64,000 nucleotides of DNA from Porphyrobacter sp. HT-58-2 (GTDB lineage: Bacteria; Pseudomonadota; Alphaproteobacteria; Sphingomonadales; Sphingomonadaceae). The stretch spans positions 558,001 through 622,000 of the forward strand of contig NZ_CP022600.1 of assembly GCF_002952215.1 (NCBI RefSeq). Reading direction: 5' to 3'. Within the stretch, counting starts at the first letter, position 1. Every line of letters starts with the position of its first letter. Below the pieces are notes generated by a model. That model did no database searches. It worked only from the letters and a program-made list of their open reading frames with translations, and had not been told where the DNA came from. Made by a program: the position numbers and the translations under genes. Positions 9,420 through 19,050 of the stretch are shown here, in pieces.

Positions 9420-9588
9420 CGGTGGTGCTCGTGATTCGTGTCGTTGTCTGTCCCGCCGTCCATGCCGCACGCGAAGTTGCGAGTGGATGAACGCGGGCAT
9501 CAGGCCATGTTTCGGTTTGCGTTCACCCGAAGTTACGCGCCGCAGGGCAAATGGTTGCAGACAGCGCAGTACAAAGGGCCCTTCCATC

Positions 9589-9615
9589 CGGCCCAAACGG
9601 CCCAAACGGCCCAAA
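9589..9615. repeat. Three perfect copies of a 9-bp tandem repeat
   Basis: CGGCCCAAA occurs three times in a row in the non-coding stretch between the msrA-linked small gene and purH. No function is evident; replication slippage is the simplest origin. Confidence 0.8.
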
Positions 9616-9676
9616 GGGCCGCAAGGCCGACCGGCCGCCCGCAGCTGCTCGCGCGAAGCGCGAAACGCAGCGAGGA

Positions 9677-9698
9677 GGAGGGCGCGGAGGCGCCCTCC
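9677..9698 (-). terminator. Perfect 9-bp dyad at the 3' end of purH
   Basis: GGAGGGCGC and GCGCCCTCC arms with a 4-base loop lie just past the purH stop on the minus strand. No T-run follows, so this could be a Rho-independent-like hairpin or a 3' stabiliser; call uncertain. Confidence 0.45.
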
Positions 9699-9704
9699 CA
9701 CACG

Positions 9705-11303
9705 TCAGTGCCTGAAATGCCGCATTCCGGTGAACACCATCGCCAGACCGGCCTCGTCGGCCGCGGCGATCACCTCGTCGTCGCGGATCGAGCCGCCCGG
9801 CTGGATCACCGCAGTCGCACCCGCCTCGGCCGCGGAGATCAGCCCGTCGGCGAAGGGGAAGAACGCGTCCGAGGCGACCGCGCTGCCTTGGGTGCGGGGG
9901 GCAGCCCAGCCATAGGTCTCGGCGGCTTCCTTGGCCTTGATTGCGGCAATGCGGGCGGAGTCGCGGCGGTTCATCTGGCCCGCGCCGATTCCCGCGGTCG
10001 CGCCGTCCTTGGCGTAAACAATCGCGTTGGATTTCACATGACGGGCGACCGTCCAGGCGAACAGGCAGTCCTTCATTTCCTGCTCCGTGGGTGCGCGTTT
10101 CGTCACCACCTTGAGATCATCCGCCGAAATCGCGCCATTGTCGCGCGACTGGATCAGCACGCCCCCGGCGATGGTCTTCATCGCCAGCCCGCCGCGACGT
10201 GGGTTCGGCAGCGCGCCGCATTCGAGCAGGCGCAGGTTCTTCTTCTTCGCGAAGATCTCCTTCGCCTCGGCAGAGACCGAGGGAGCGATCACCACCTCGG
10301 TGAAGATTGCCGAAATCGCCTCGGCGGTGGCGGCATCCAGCTCTGTATTGACCGCGACGATCCCGCCGAAGGCCGATACGGAATCGCACGCCAGCGCCGC
10401 TTCCCATGCCGCCAGCAACGAGCCGCCCTGTGCCACGCCGCAAGGATTGGCGTGCTTGACGATCACCACGGCAGGCTCCTGCCCGGCAAATTCCGCTGCG
10501 AGTTCCAGCGCCGCATCGGCATCGTTGAGGTTGTTGTAGCTGAGCTCCTTGCCCTGCAACTGCGCCGCCTGCGGAACCCCCGCCGTGCCTGCCACCTGCG
10601 GGACATAGATCGCCGCCGACTGGTGCGGGTTCTCGCCATAGCGCAGCGTGTCGGCACGCTTCAGGGCGATGGGCAGCGTGTCGGGGAAGGGGGTCGTCTC
10701 GCCTGCCGGATCGGCGAAGGCGAACCAACTGGCGATGGCCGAATCATAGGCGGCGGTGCGGGCATAGGCCTTGCCCGCCATGCGGGTGCGGAAGGCCTGC
10801 GTGGTCGCGCCGCCGTTCGCATCCATTTCCGCGATCAGTGTGGCATAGTCGGCCGGATCTGTGAGGATCGTCACAAAGCCGTGGTTCTTTGCCGCCGAAC
10901 GCACCATCGACGGCCCGCCGATGTCGATATTCTCGATGATCTCCGCGCGGCTCGCGCCTTTGGCCACGGTCGCCTCGAAGGGATAGAGGTTGACCACCAC
11001 CAGATCGATCGCACCGATCCCGTGGGCCTGCATAGCGGCGACGTGTTCGGCGTTGTCACGCAGGGCCAGCAGCCCGCCATGCACGGTGGGGTGGAGAGTC
11101 TTGACCCGCCCGTCCATCATTTCGGGAAAGCCGGTAAGGTCGGATACGTCCTTCACCGACAGCCCCGCATCGCGCAGGGCCTTGGCGGTGCCGCCGGTGC
11201 TGACCAGTTCCACGCCACGCTCCGCCAGAGCGCGCCCCAGATCGGCCAAACCGCTCTTGTCGGACACTGACAGCAGCGCCCGCTTGATCACACTGTCGCT
11301 CAT
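9705..11303 (-). CDS. purH: Bifunctional AICAR formyltransferase/IMP cyclohydrolase
   Basis: Catalyses the last two steps of de novo IMP synthesis. 532 aa, normal length. The N-terminal MGS-like IMP cyclohydrolase domain ([41 protein letters not shown]) is followed by the AICAR formyltransferase domain with the KHANPCG motif and the C-terminal [18 protein letters not shown] region. It lies 9 bases after the heparinase-like gene, so rpe, the heparinase-like gene and purH read as one operon. Confidence 0.97.
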   Translation of the reverse strand: MSDSVIKRALLSVSDKSGLADLGRALAERGVELVSTGGTAKALRDAGLSVKDVSDLTGFPEMMDGRVKTLHPTVHGGLLALRDNAEHVAAMQAHGIGAIDLVVVNLYPFEATVAKGASRAEIIENIDIGGPSMVRSAAKNHGFVTILTDPADYATLIAEMDANGGATTQAFRTRMAGKAYARTAAYDSAIASWFAFADPAGETTPFPDTLPIALKRADTLRYGENPHQSAAIYVPQVAGTAGVPQAAQLQGKELSYNNLNDADAALELAAEFAGQEPAVVIVKHANPCGVAQGGSLLAAWEAALACDSVSAFGGIVAVNTELDAATAEAISAIFTEVVIAPSVSAEAKEIFAKKKNLRLLECGALPNPRRGGLAMKTIAGGVLIQSRDNGAISADDLKVVTKRAPTEQEMKDCLFAWTVARHVKSNAIVYAKDGATAGIGAGQMNRRDSARIAAIKAKEAAETYGWAAPRTQGSAVASDAFFPFADGLISAAEAGATAVIQPGGSIRDDEVIAAADEAGLAMVFTGMRHFRH

Positions 11304-11312
11304 TTCTGGACT

Positions 11313-13190
11313 CTACCCTGTTTTCCTTAGGCGCCAGGAGAATTGTCCCCCGCTGCGCAATGCCAGTCCCTCGATCACCAGCTGTTCCGTGGCGTGGGGG
11401 CGGCCATCGCCGTCGACCCACAGGCTGTCCTCGGCGTGCAAGGTGACCTCGTCGGCGCCCGCCCTATCCCCGCCGAGCCGGAATTGCCAGAGCCGACCGT
11501 CGGGCAGCAGCAGGCTGGCGCCGCGCCTGTCGGACGAAAGCTGCACCTCCACCCCGCGCCCGAGGTGAAAGCGCAGGGCAAAGCCGATCTTGCCGCGCTT
11601 GCCGCTCTTGCCGACGGGGACAAGGATATCCTCTCCCGCCAGTTCGGTGCCGTCGCCCGACAAGGTCAGGATCCGCTGGTGGGTAAGGCCGAAGCGGCTG
11701 GCATAGCCATCATGCGCGGCCTCGATCCGGGCTGCGTCGCGGACCCCGGGACGGGCGATCTGGCGGCGGTCGATCTCGACCGTCTCGACCCCCTTGCCGA
11801 GCTGGCCGTGGAGCAGGACGGCGGTGGAATTGGCATTGTCGAGCACTAGCGTCGAGAACGCGGCGGTCGCGCGCAGGCCCTGCCCGATGCGGGCGGGAAC
11901 CTGTCCGCCTGCCAGTGCCGCGCCGCCGCAATTGACGATGATCCGCTGCGGCCCGTCGCTGAGTTCGAAGGCGAGGGTTGAGGCGCAGCCGGTGCGGGCA
12001 TGACGCGCGCGGGGCGGCGGCGCGGTGTCGAACTGCAACAGGGTGTCACCCGCCTTGATCCGGGAGTAACCCCAGCTCGCGACATTGACGAGCGGTCGGG
12101 TGCGCACGCCCGATGCCTCGATCACGGCATTCACCCGGTCGGCGCTGATCGCCCCCTGCCCCTGCCAGCTGCCGAGCGCGCCGTCGCCGTGACGCAGCGC
12201 CAGCAAGGGCGGCACCAGCAATTCGCGCATCACGCCCAGCGCCGGGGGCGGGACAACCTCTGCCGCTTCATAGCAAGCGAGCAGATCGGTCAGCAGCCGG
12301 ATTGCGTCCATCTGCGCCGCAGGGCAACGCGATAGCACGCCGCCATCCTCGCCAACCATGTCGCCCAGCGCCTTGACGAGGCCAGCCTCGCCGAACAGCC
12401 GCCGGGGCTTGCCATGGGGGAGCAGCAGGCCCGCTGCGACCACGCCCGCAAAAGCGGCAACCTGCCCGAAACCGGCCCCCTCGCGCGGGGCGCGCTTGTC
12501 GAGCCAGCCCGCAGTCTCGGCGATTGCCGCAAGCAGCCGCGATTTGAGGCTCTTGTCATGGCCGCCCAGCATCAGCGGCGCGTGCACCAGCCAGGCGACG
12601 AGCCGCAGACCGGCCAGCTCGGCATCCCAGGCTGGCCCCTTGCCGGGGATGCGGTGTGCGTGGAGCCACTGGCCTGCGATCCGCTCTGCCACCGGAGCCC
12701 CATCGGCGCGCGGCGCGCTGGCGGCGAGATCGGCGAGCCAGCTGAAGGAATGGAGCACCCGCTCCACGCCCGGCGCATGGTGCGCGGCGGGGGAAAAATC
12801 GAAGCTGGCAATCGGCAGACGCGCGCCGTGGATCAGGAAATGCCCGGCACGAAGGGCCGTGCCAGCGGCACGGTCACCCCGGTTGGGGCTTTCGACCGTC
12901 GCCAGTACCCGCAAGGCCTGCGGACGGCGGAACGGCGCGGCGATGGCATGGCCGGGAATCCCGATGCGATAGGCGAGCCGGATCAGCGCCTCGCCCGGCC
13001 CGGACTGCACCGCGATCACATCGGACAGCGCCAGCGCGCGTGACGGTTCTTCGGGCGGCGGCGCAGCGGGAGAAGCCTGTTCTGTCCCCGGCTCCCGTCC
13101 TGCCGCGAGCGTCAGCGCCGGGCTTTCGGCAACCCGTTCCACCAGCGCATCGGCGCGGGCGGCGGCCGGGGTGCGCAGCAGGGTCGCCAT
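11313..13190 (-). CDS. Heparinase II/III family protein
   Basis: Polysaccharide-lyase-like protein of 625 aa from ATG 13190, overlapping the rpe stop (ATGA). An alpha-helical N-terminal half (FSWLADLAASAP, AELAGLRLVAWLVHAPLML, MVGEDGGVLSRCP) precedes a beta-rich heparinase II/III domain (WGYSRIKAGDTLLQFDT, then AHDGYASRFGLTHQRILTLS). Placement between rpe and purH is familiar in sphingomonads. The natural substrate is unknown; a role on the cell's own exopolysaccharide is inference. A start 35 codons further upstream is open but lies in rpe coding sequence. Confidence 0.85.
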   Translation of the reverse strand: MATLLRTPAAARADALVERVAESPALTLAAGREPGTEQASPAAPPPEEPSRALALSDVIAVQSGPGEALIRLAYRIGIPGHAIAAPFRRPQALRVLATVESPNRGDRAAGTALRAGHFLIHGARLPIASFDFSPAAHHAPGVERVLHSFSWLADLAASAPRADGAPVAERIAGQWLHAHRIPGKGPAWDAELAGLRLVAWLVHAPLMLGGHDKSLKSRLLAAIAETAGWLDKRAPREGAGFGQVAAFAGVVAAGLLLPHGKPRRLFGEAGLVKALGDMVGEDGGVLSRCPAAQMDAIRLLTDLLACYEAAEVVPPPALGVMRELLVPPLLALRHGDGALGSWQGQGAISADRVNAVIEASGVRTRPLVNVASWGYSRIKAGDTLLQFDTAPPPRARHARTGCASTLAFELSDGPQRIIVNCGGAALAGGQVPARIGQGLRATAAFSTLVLDNANSTAVLLHGQLGKGVETVEIDRRQIARPGVRDAARIEAAHDGYASRFGLTHQRILTLSGDGTELAGEDILVPVGKSGKRGKIGFALRFHLGRGVEVQLSSDRRGASLLLPDGRLWQFRLGGDRAGADEVTLHAEDSLWVDGDGRPHATEQLVIEGLALRSGGQFSWRLRKTG

Positions 13191-13852
13191 CAGCGCGCTC
13201 CCTTCAGGCTCGCGATATTGGCGGCGTAGTGATCCGGCCCGCCCTTGAAGGTAGCCGATCCCGCGACCAGCACATCGGCCCCCGCCTCCACGCACATCCG
13301 GGCGGTTTCGGCGTTCACGCCGCCATCGACTTCAAGGTGAATCGCGCGGCCCGAACGGGTGATCATCGACCGGATGCGGGCGACCTTTTCGAGCTGCGAG
13401 GGGATGAAGCTCTGCCCCCCAAAGCCGGGATTGACGCTCATCACCAGGATCAGGTCGGCCATGTCCATCAGATTGTCGAGCACCTCGACCGGCGTGCCGG
13501 GGTTGATGACGACGCCTGCCTTCTTGCCCAGCGCCTTGATCGCCTGAAGCGTGCGGTGGATATGCGGCCCGGCTTCGGGATGGACGGTGATGATGTCCGC
13601 CCCTGCTTCGGCAAAGGCGGCAAGATAGGGATCGACCGGGGCGATCATCAGGTGGACGTCGAAGGGCTTGTCGGTGTGCGGGCGCAGCGCCTTCACCACA
13701 TCCGGGCCGATGGTGATGTTCGGCACGAAATGGCCGTCCATCACGTCGATATGGATCCAGTCCGCCCCGGCAGTGTCGATGGCGCGCACTTCCTCGCCCA
13801 GCCGGGCGAAATCGGCCGAGAGGATCGAAGGAGAAATCAAGGGTGCAGGCAT
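13190..13852 (-). CDS. rpe: Ribulose-phosphate 3-epimerase
   Basis: Interconverts ribulose 5-phosphate and xylulose 5-phosphate in the pentose phosphate and Calvin pathways. 220 aa TIM barrel starting at ATG 13852 ([18 protein letters not shown]). The metal and catalytic residues are visible in [28 protein letters not shown] and EVDGGVN. The 45-codon upstream extension is low-complexity and rejected. It is the first gene of the rpe/heparinase-like/purH operon. Confidence 0.96.
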   Translation of the reverse strand: MPAPLISPSILSADFARLGEEVRAIDTAGADWIHIDVMDGHFVPNITIGPDVVKALRPHTDKPFDVHLMIAPVDPYLAAFAEAGADIITVHPEAGPHIHRTLQAIKALGKKAGVVINPGTPVEVLDNLMDMADLILVMSVNPGFGGQSFIPSQLEKVARIRSMITRSGRAIHLEVDGGVNAETARMCVEAGADVLVAGSATFKGGPDHYAANIASLKGAR

Positions 13853-14085
13853 GGCGCGGGCAATGGGCCTTTCTTGCGACGCTTGCCCTGCCATACGGGA
13901 GCCGCGAATCGGGGGACAAGGCGTGCGATCCGGCTTTTCCACCGCGATAGGGGGAAATCCGGGCGTTCTGGCGGGATTAAGCCCCAATTCAGGCCCGCTC
14001 TGTCATCCGGGGTTCCCATCACATGGCACACGCCCCCCTGCCGCGCTTGCGCGCCGAACCCTCTCCCCATAACCAAGAGACACCT

Positions 14086-14643
14086 ATGACCGGTTTTCCG
14101 ACTGCCCCCGCAACGTTCCGCCGCCGCTCCTTGCAGGCGGTGCTGCCTGCTGCCGCGGCCATCGCCGGCGCGCTGGTGCTGAGCGGGATATCGGCTGTCC
14201 CGGTGGCGGCCGAAGGCTTTGCCTATGCCCGCTCCGGCAACAACGACATGAGCCAGTGCGCCGCAGGCAAGGGGCCGGCGGTGCGGTTGACGGTGAGCGG
14301 CCTCAAGTCCTCGGAAGGCAATCTGTTCGTGCGGGCCTATCCGGCCAATCGTGACGACTGGCTCAAGTCCAAGCGTTACGTGATCCGCATCGATGCCCGG
14401 CCGCAGCCCGGCACCATGGCGGTGTGTGTTCCCCTGCCCGCCCCCGGTGAATATGCGATCGCGGTGCATCACGATGTCAATGGCAACCGCAAGTCCGATC
14501 TTTCGGACGGGGCGGGCATGTCGAACAATCCGGGGATCAGGAAGATCCTTGGCCTCGTTCCGCGCCCGCCTTCGGTCGAAAAGACGCGCTTCAGCATCGA
14601 TGGCGGGGTGAGCCGGATGTCGATCGACGTCCAGTACATGTAG
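14086..14643 (+). CDS. DUF2141 domain-containing exported protein
   Basis: 185 aa from ATG 14086 (AAGAGA upstream). A long signal peptide (RRRSLQAVLPAAAAIAGALVLSG, cut near VAAEG) is followed by a DUF2141 beta domain (LTVSGLKSSEGNLFVRAYP, GEYAIAVHHDVNGNRKSD, GMSNNP). DUF2141 proteins are common in Sphingomonadales and often sit near carotenoid or envelope genes; the activity is unknown. Two cysteines could form a periplasmic disulfide. It stands alone between rpe (divergent) and the convergent frameshifted gene. Confidence 0.85.
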   Translation: MTGFPTAPATFRRRSLQAVLPAAAAIAGALVLSGISAVPVAAEGFAYARSGNNDMSQCAAGKGPAVRLTVSGLKSSEGNLFVRAYPANRDDWLKSKRYVIRIDARPQPGTMAVCVPLPAPGEYAIAVHHDVNGNRKSDLSDGAGMSNNPGIRKILGLVPRPPSVEKTRFSIDGGVSRMSIDVQYM

Positions 14644-14667
14644 ACCGCGCGGCTTAGCCGGAAGGGG

Positions 14668-15596
14668 TCAGGATTCCTCGCGCTGGCGGCGACGGTGGCG
14701 TCTGAGATCAAGCAGCACCTGCGGCGCGGCCAGCAGCGGGAAGCGTTCGCGCAAGGGCGTTACCTCGACCGGCATTCCGGTGTGGCGCTCGATCTTCCAG
14801 GCGGCATAGCGCGCCGCGCCCTCGAAGGTGGTGCTGGCCTTGACCAGCCGGAGCAGGTTCCAGGGCTTGCCGAGCCGCCGCCGCCGCTTCCACCAGCGCA
14901 GGATGCGCTTGCGTGATGCGTTCGGCATGGTCGGGTGCAGCCGCGCGCCGTCCTGCCGGGGGACAATGCCTGCTGCCGCCATCGCCAATGGCAGCAATCC
15001 GGCGAAGTGGGCTTCGTTGACACTGAGAATGTCGTTCTCGCGCCCGCCCTTCTCGACCCGGAATTCGGCCGCATAGGTCGCGCGGAACAGCGCCCGCCAG
15101 TAGTCTTCCGCCGTGCCGCTTGTCGGCCCCAGCGCCGTGGCGAGCCGGGCAGCGGTGACGGCGGCCGCAGCGATGGCGGCTGTCACCGCTTCCCGCGCCG
15201 CCTCGTCTTCGACCCAGACCAGTGCGCTGGGCTGGACGAACCGCGCCCAGATGGTGGTGTCGGTGAGTTCGCCGCTGGCCGCGCGGGCGAAGGTTGCAAG
15301 GGTCATGGTGGCGATCTTGGCGCGCAGGGTGAGCTGTCCCGCCCCGTCAGCGTGCTCGCGCTCCCGATAACTGACCGTCGGCCAGATCATGGCCTCGCGG
15401 GTGCCGGGCAGCAGGACGTAGAAATCGAGCACGCCCTCCAGCGAGCCGGTTCGCAGGTTCGATCCGTAGAACAGCACAGCGCGCGCGCGCCCGCAGCTTC
15501 GGCCAGCGTGCGGGCGAAGGTGGCAACCGCAGGATCGACTGGGGCGGAAAGGCGCTCGGCGATCCTCTCGGCCAGGGCCGAAAGCGCGCGGGTCAT
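14668..15596 (-). pseudogene. Nucleotidyltransferase-like (Tam41-like?) gene with apparent frameshift
   Basis: The frame beginning at ATG 15596 (MTRALSALAERIAERLS) runs into the frame that ends at 14668 (LFYGSNLRTGSLEGVLDFYV) if one GC is removed from, or one base added to, the (GC)6 run at 15479-15490. The restored protein would be about 308 aa. The FYGS...LDFYVLL stretch resembles a nucleotidyltransferase G-S/D-x signature, and the overall look recalls Tam41-type CDP-diacylglycerol synthases, but this family call is tentative. Its ATG overlaps the stop of the upstream lipid-kinase-like gene, so both belong to one operon. It may be a real frameshift, a contingency repeat or a sequence error. 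Confidence 0.6.
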
Positions 15597-16624
15597 GGGG
15601 CGACGAAGGCTAGCTCCGGGCCTTGCTCGATCCGGTAATGGCCCGCCGGAAATGCCTCGCCGTCGAGAATGAACTGATCCTCGATTGCAAGGCTGAACTG
15701 GGTTGCGGCAAGCTGGTGAATGCCGCGTTCGCGCAGGCCGTTTCTGAGCCTGCCGGTCAGCACAAGCGGGATCAGCGCCGTGGTGCGACGCGAAATCTGG
15801 TCGATCGCCGCCAGCTTGAGCCCGCTCCTGAGCGCGCCGAAGGGATTGATCCCGGCAGGCAGCCGTTCGAGGGTCGAGGCAAACAGCAACTGGCGCATGG
15901 CAGGATCGCCGTGGCCGCTATGGGCCATCGGCGCATCGGCCGCGCCAAGGCCGATCCGCATCCTTGCGCCTTGTCGCCAGGGGTTGCTGCGGGTGGCGAA
16001 CAGCGATTGCAGCAGCGCCCACAGGCCGGTCACGGCGACCACCATGCTGTCAAAGGCGCCCAGCTTGTGCGCGCTCTGCCCTGCCTGGGTCGCCTTGGTG
16101 AAGGCCCCCGCGCCCAGGATAAAACCCGCCACGCGTGAGCCCGGTTCCTCGATCCGCGCAACCGTCATCGGGCGGCGATGGACGCGGCTGCCATGATCAA
16201 GCGCATCAATTGCGTCCTGCAAGGTCCAGTCGTCCGGCACGCCGAGATCGACGGTCAGCGCGTTGGTCTTGCCCTTGGGCAGCACGGCGATGGCCGGCCA
16301 ATCGTCCCCGAAGATCGCCTGCCCGCAAGTCAGCACGTCGCGCACCGTACCATCGCCGCCGTTGATGACGAGCAGATCGATGCCCTTGGCGGCGAAATCG
16401 GCCAGCGCCACCGGCAATTGCCCGCGTTCGCGTGGCTGGGCGATGTGGACGTGCGGACACAGGCCGCAGTCGAAATCGGCGCCGAGATTGCGGTGGCTGC
16501 GCGGATTGTAGATCACGCCGACCGTAGGCGCTTGCCCGGCGTCGCGGATCGGGCGCACCCGCGCGCGCGCGCCCACAGGGTCGGCCCGGGGAATCTGCGC
16601 GAATTCGTAGATCGACGTTGCCAT
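15593..16624 (-). CDS. Diacylglycerol kinase family (lipid kinase-like) protein
   Basis: 343 aa with the DAGK/LCB5 catalytic domain: VIYNPRSHRN near residues 38-46 and the nucleotide-binding NGGDGTVRD near 88-96, then LPKGKTNALTVDLG. The C-terminal beta domain ends in DGEAFPAGHYRIE. Members phosphorylate diacylglycerol, undecaprenol, sphingoid bases or ceramide. In sphingolipid-making bacteria a ceramide substrate is possible but not shown here. The gene overlaps the next start by 4 bases (TCAT at 15593-15596). No clear ribosome binding site precedes ATG 16624. Confidence 0.85.
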   Translation of the reverse strand: MATSIYEFAQIPRADPVGARARVRPIRDAGQAPTVGVIYNPRSHRNLGADFDCGLCPHVHIAQPRERGQLPVALADFAAKGIDLLVINGGDGTVRDVLTCGQAIFGDDWPAIAVLPKGKTNALTVDLGVPDDWTLQDAIDALDHGSRVHRRPMTVARIEEPGSRVAGFILGAGAFTKATQAGQSAHKLGAFDSMVVAVTGLWALLQSLFATRSNPWRQGARMRIGLGAADAPMAHSGHGDPAMRQLLFASTLERLPAGINPFGALRSGLKLAAIDQISRRTTALIPLVLTGRLRNGLRERGIHQLAATQFSLAIEDQFILDGEAFPAGHYRIEQGPELAFVAP

Positions 16625-16839
16625 GGGCGTGCTATACTTGTCGAAATACTAACTTTCTACCGCAATCTTGTCCCTGAACTGTAACGGAGCGGGTGCCGGC
16701 TCCGCTGCCAACCGCGCTCGGCGCGGGGCCGGGAGGTGCGCTTTTCTCTACGGGATCGGAGCGCCGCAATGATTATTTCAGAGACGGCAGGGGCAACTTA
16801 TGTTACGCCTTTGCGCACGAAAGTTGCAGGAGAGGCTTC

Positions 16840-17934
16840 ATGCGTGTCGGCGTTCCCACCGAGATCAAGAACAACGAATATCGTGTCGGCCTGACCCCGG
16901 CGGCGGCCGGCGAGCTGGTGCGCGCAGGTCATGATGTCATGGTCCAGAGTGGTGCCGGCGTGGGGGTCGATTTCACCGATGCCGCCTATCAGGCTGCCGG
17001 AGCGACCATTCTCCCCGATGCCGCCGCCGTGTTCGAGGCCGCGCAGATGATCGTCAAGGTCAAGGAGCCGCAAGCGCCCGAGATCGCGATGCTGCGCCCT
17101 GACCATCTGCTGTTCACCTATCTCCACCTCGCCGCCGACAAGCCGCAGACCGAAGGCCTGATGGCGAGCGGAGCCACCGCGATTGCCTATGAAACCGTGA
17201 CCGCGCCCGATGGCACTCTGCCGCTGCTGAAGCCGATGTCCGAAGTTGCCGGGCGGATGAGCGTACAGTGCGGCGCGCATTACCTCGAAAAGCATCAGGG
17301 CGGTCGCGGGGTGCTGCTCGGCGGCGTTCCGGGGGTCGAGCCGGGCAAGGTGGTGATCTTGGGTGGCGGGGTCGCCGGGGTCAACGCGGCGCAGATGGCC
17401 GTGGGTCTGCGCGCCGACGTGACGATCTTCGACATCTCGAACCGCCGTCTGGCTGAGCTCGACGCGCAGTTCGGGGTGCAGATCAAGACCGCCTTTTCCT
17501 CGGCCGCTGCGATTGCCGAGGCGGTGGCCGGGGCCGATCTGGTGATCGGGGCGGTGCTGGTGCCGGGTGCTGCTGCGCCCAAGCTCGTCACCCGCGAGAT
17601 GATCGCGAGCATGCGCCCCGGCGCGGTGGTGGTCGACATCGCGATCGATCAGGGGGGCTGTTTTGAAACCAGCCACGCCACCACCCACAAGGACCCGGTG
17701 TTCGAGGTGGACGGCGTGATCCATTACTGCGTCGCCAACATGCCCGGCGCAGTGGCGCGCACTTCGACCATTGCGCTCGGCAATGCGACACTGCCCTTCG
17801 TGCTGCGGCTGGCCAACATGGGGGCTGAAGCGGCGATGGCGGTCGATCCGCATCTGGCGGCGGGGCTCAACGTGTCGCAAGGCAAACTCCACATTGCCGC
17901 CGTGGCCGAGGCGTTGGGCCTGCCGCTGGGCTGA
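16840..17934 (+). CDS. ald: Alanine dehydrogenase
   Basis: NAD-dependent interconversion of L-alanine and pyruvate/ammonia. 364 aa starting at ATG 16840, after AGGAGAGG. Conserved blocks are MRVGVPTEIKNNEYRVGLTP, KVKEPQ, HLAADKPQTEGL, the Rossmann loop GGGVAGVNAAQMAVG near residues 174-188, DQGGCFETSH and NMPGAVARTST. The 215 bases upstream hold no gene; they must contain the promoter, but I could not place it. It is convergent with tadA. Confidence 0.95.
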   Translation: MRVGVPTEIKNNEYRVGLTPAAAGELVRAGHDVMVQSGAGVGVDFTDAAYQAAGATILPDAAAVFEAAQMIVKVKEPQAPEIAMLRPDHLLFTYLHLAADKPQTEGLMASGATAIAYETVTAPDGTLPLLKPMSEVAGRMSVQCGAHYLEKHQGGRGVLLGGVPGVEPGKVVILGGGVAGVNAAQMAVGLRADVTIFDISNRRLAELDAQFGVQIKTAFSSAAAIAEAVAGADLVIGAVLVPGAAAPKLVTREMIASMRPGAVVVDIAIDQGGCFETSHATTHKDPVFEVDGVIHYCVANMPGAVARTSTIALGNATLPFVLRLANMGAEAAMAVDPHLAAGLNVSQGKLHIAAVAEALGLPLG

Positions 17935-17954
17935 AGCGCCCACGGCATAGGGCC

Positions 17955-18410
17955 TCACCGCCGCTCTCTGAAGAACCCCCGCAGCATCTCCGCCGCCTCT
18001 TCCTCGCCGATGCCCGAATAGACTTCGGGCCGGTGCAGGGTCTGGGCCTGTTCGAACACCCGTGCGCCGTGTTCCACCGCGCCGCCCTTGGGGTCGCTCG
18101 CCGCGTAATAGAGCCGGGCGATGCGGGCGTGGGCGATGGCGCCCGCGCACATGGCGCAGGGTTCGAGCGTCACCCACAGCTCGCAGTCCGACAGGCGTTC
18201 GTCCCCCAGCACCGCAGCGGCGCGGCGGATGGCGAGGATTTCGGCGTGAGCGGTGGGATCGTGATCGGTGCGGGGGGAATTGTGCGCCTCGGCAATCACC
18301 ACCCCGTCCTTGACGATCACCGCGCCGATCGGCACTTCGCCCGCAGCCGCCGCCGCGCGCGCCGCATCAAGCGCGCGTTGCATCGGCAGGGGGAGCGGCC
18401 AGTGGGTCAT
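17955..18410 (-). CDS. tadA: tRNA-specific adenosine deaminase
   Basis: Deaminates A34 to inosine in tRNA-Arg(ACG). 151 aa from ATG 18410. The zinc and catalytic motifs are HAEI near residues 55-58 and PCAMC near 84-88, with the ARIARLYYAASDPKGGA block after them. The family is about 150-170 aa, so the length is right; the 12-codon upstream extension is rejected. Divergent from rpmB. Confidence 0.95.
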   Translation of the reverse strand: MTHWPLPLPMQRALDAARAAAAAGEVPIGAVIVKDGVVIAEAHNSPRTDHDPTAHAEILAIRRAAAVLGDERLSDCELWVTLEPCAMCAGAIAHARIARLYYAASDPKGGAVEHGARVFEQAQTLHRPEVYSGIGEEEAAEMLRGFFRERR

Positions 18411-18451
18411 AGGCTTGCGGCTAGCCGCGCAGACCCCGGGGCGCAACTTGC

Positions 18452-18479
18452 TTGACGATTCGGGTCTACCCCGTTATGC
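18452..18479 (+). promoter_or_regulatory. Candidate sigma-70 promoter for rpmB
   Basis: TTGACG at 18452-18457, a 16-base spacer and a weak TTATGC at 18474-18479, about 50 bases before the rpmB start. The -35 matches the consensus well; the -10 does not. Confidence 0.4.
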
Positions 18480-18527
18480 GCGCCGCTTTCCCGGATTAGA
18501 CCCGAACTTTACGAGAAGAGACACACC

Positions 18528-18815
18528 ATGTCGCGCATCTGCGAACTGACCGGCAAGGGCCGCCAGGTTGGCCACAATGTGAGCCACGCCAACAACAAGA
18601 CCAAGCGCGTGTTTCTGCCCAACCTGCAGAACGTGACCCTGATGAGCGAAAAGCTGGAGCGCAGCTTCAAGTTCCGCGTGTCGACCCACGGCCTGCGCTC
18701 GGTGGAGCACAATGGCGGGCTCGACAACTGGCTGCTCAAGACCAGCGACGACAAGCTTTCGGCCAATGCGCAGAAGGTGAAGCGCGAGCTGGTGAAGGCC
18801 AACGCCGCCGCCTAA
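18528..18815 (+). CDS. rpmB: 50S ribosomal protein L28
   Basis: 95 aa ribosomal protein of the alphaproteobacterial L28 type. It starts with [24 protein letters not shown] and carries the typical [29 protein letters not shown] upstream serves as ribosome binding site. Monocistronic: own promoter region and a Rho-independent terminator right after it. Confidence 0.97.
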   Translation: MSRICELTGKGRQVGHNVSHANNKTKRVFLPNLQNVTLMSEKLERSFKFRVSTHGLRSVEHNGGLDNWLLKTSDDKLSANAQKVKRELVKANAAA

Positions 18816-18850
18816 GCGCGCCGCCCCCCGGGGCTGAAGCGAATCGATCA

Positions 18851-18877
18851 AGCGTCCGGGTTTCCGGGCGCTTTTTC
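18851..18877 (+). terminator. Rho-independent terminator of rpmB
   Basis: AGCGTCCGG and CCGGGCGCT pair (9 bp with one G-U) around GTTT, followed by TTTTCG. Confidence 0.85.
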
Positions 18878-18933
18878 GTTTGCGTGCCACCTTCGGTGGC
18901 GCAGACCTCCCGCCCCGCCTCCGTCCGAGGGTT

Positions 18934-18960
18934 ACGAAAACGTCCGGGGGACGTTTTCGT
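18934..18960. repeat. Perfect 12-bp palindromic hairpin
   Basis: ACGAAAACGTCC and GGACGTTTTCGT flank GGG. It lies between the rpmB terminator and the convergent phytase-like gene. The arms end in T-rich stretches on both strands, so it could act as a bidirectional terminator; it may also be a dispersed REP-like unit. Confidence 0.8.
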
Positions 18961-19050
18961 CGAGGGGCCGGCCACCAATGATACCATCATGATATGGTGG
19001 GCGGGTGGGGAGGCGGGGCGCCCAAAGGGCAAGGACGTCTGCATCGCATA

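Noticed and set aside
9438..11270. 610-codon plus-strand open frame
   Set aside because: Antisense to purH, whose protein is complete and conserved.
16798..18177. 459-codon minus-strand open frame
   Set aside because: Antisense to ald; no domain, no ribosome binding site.
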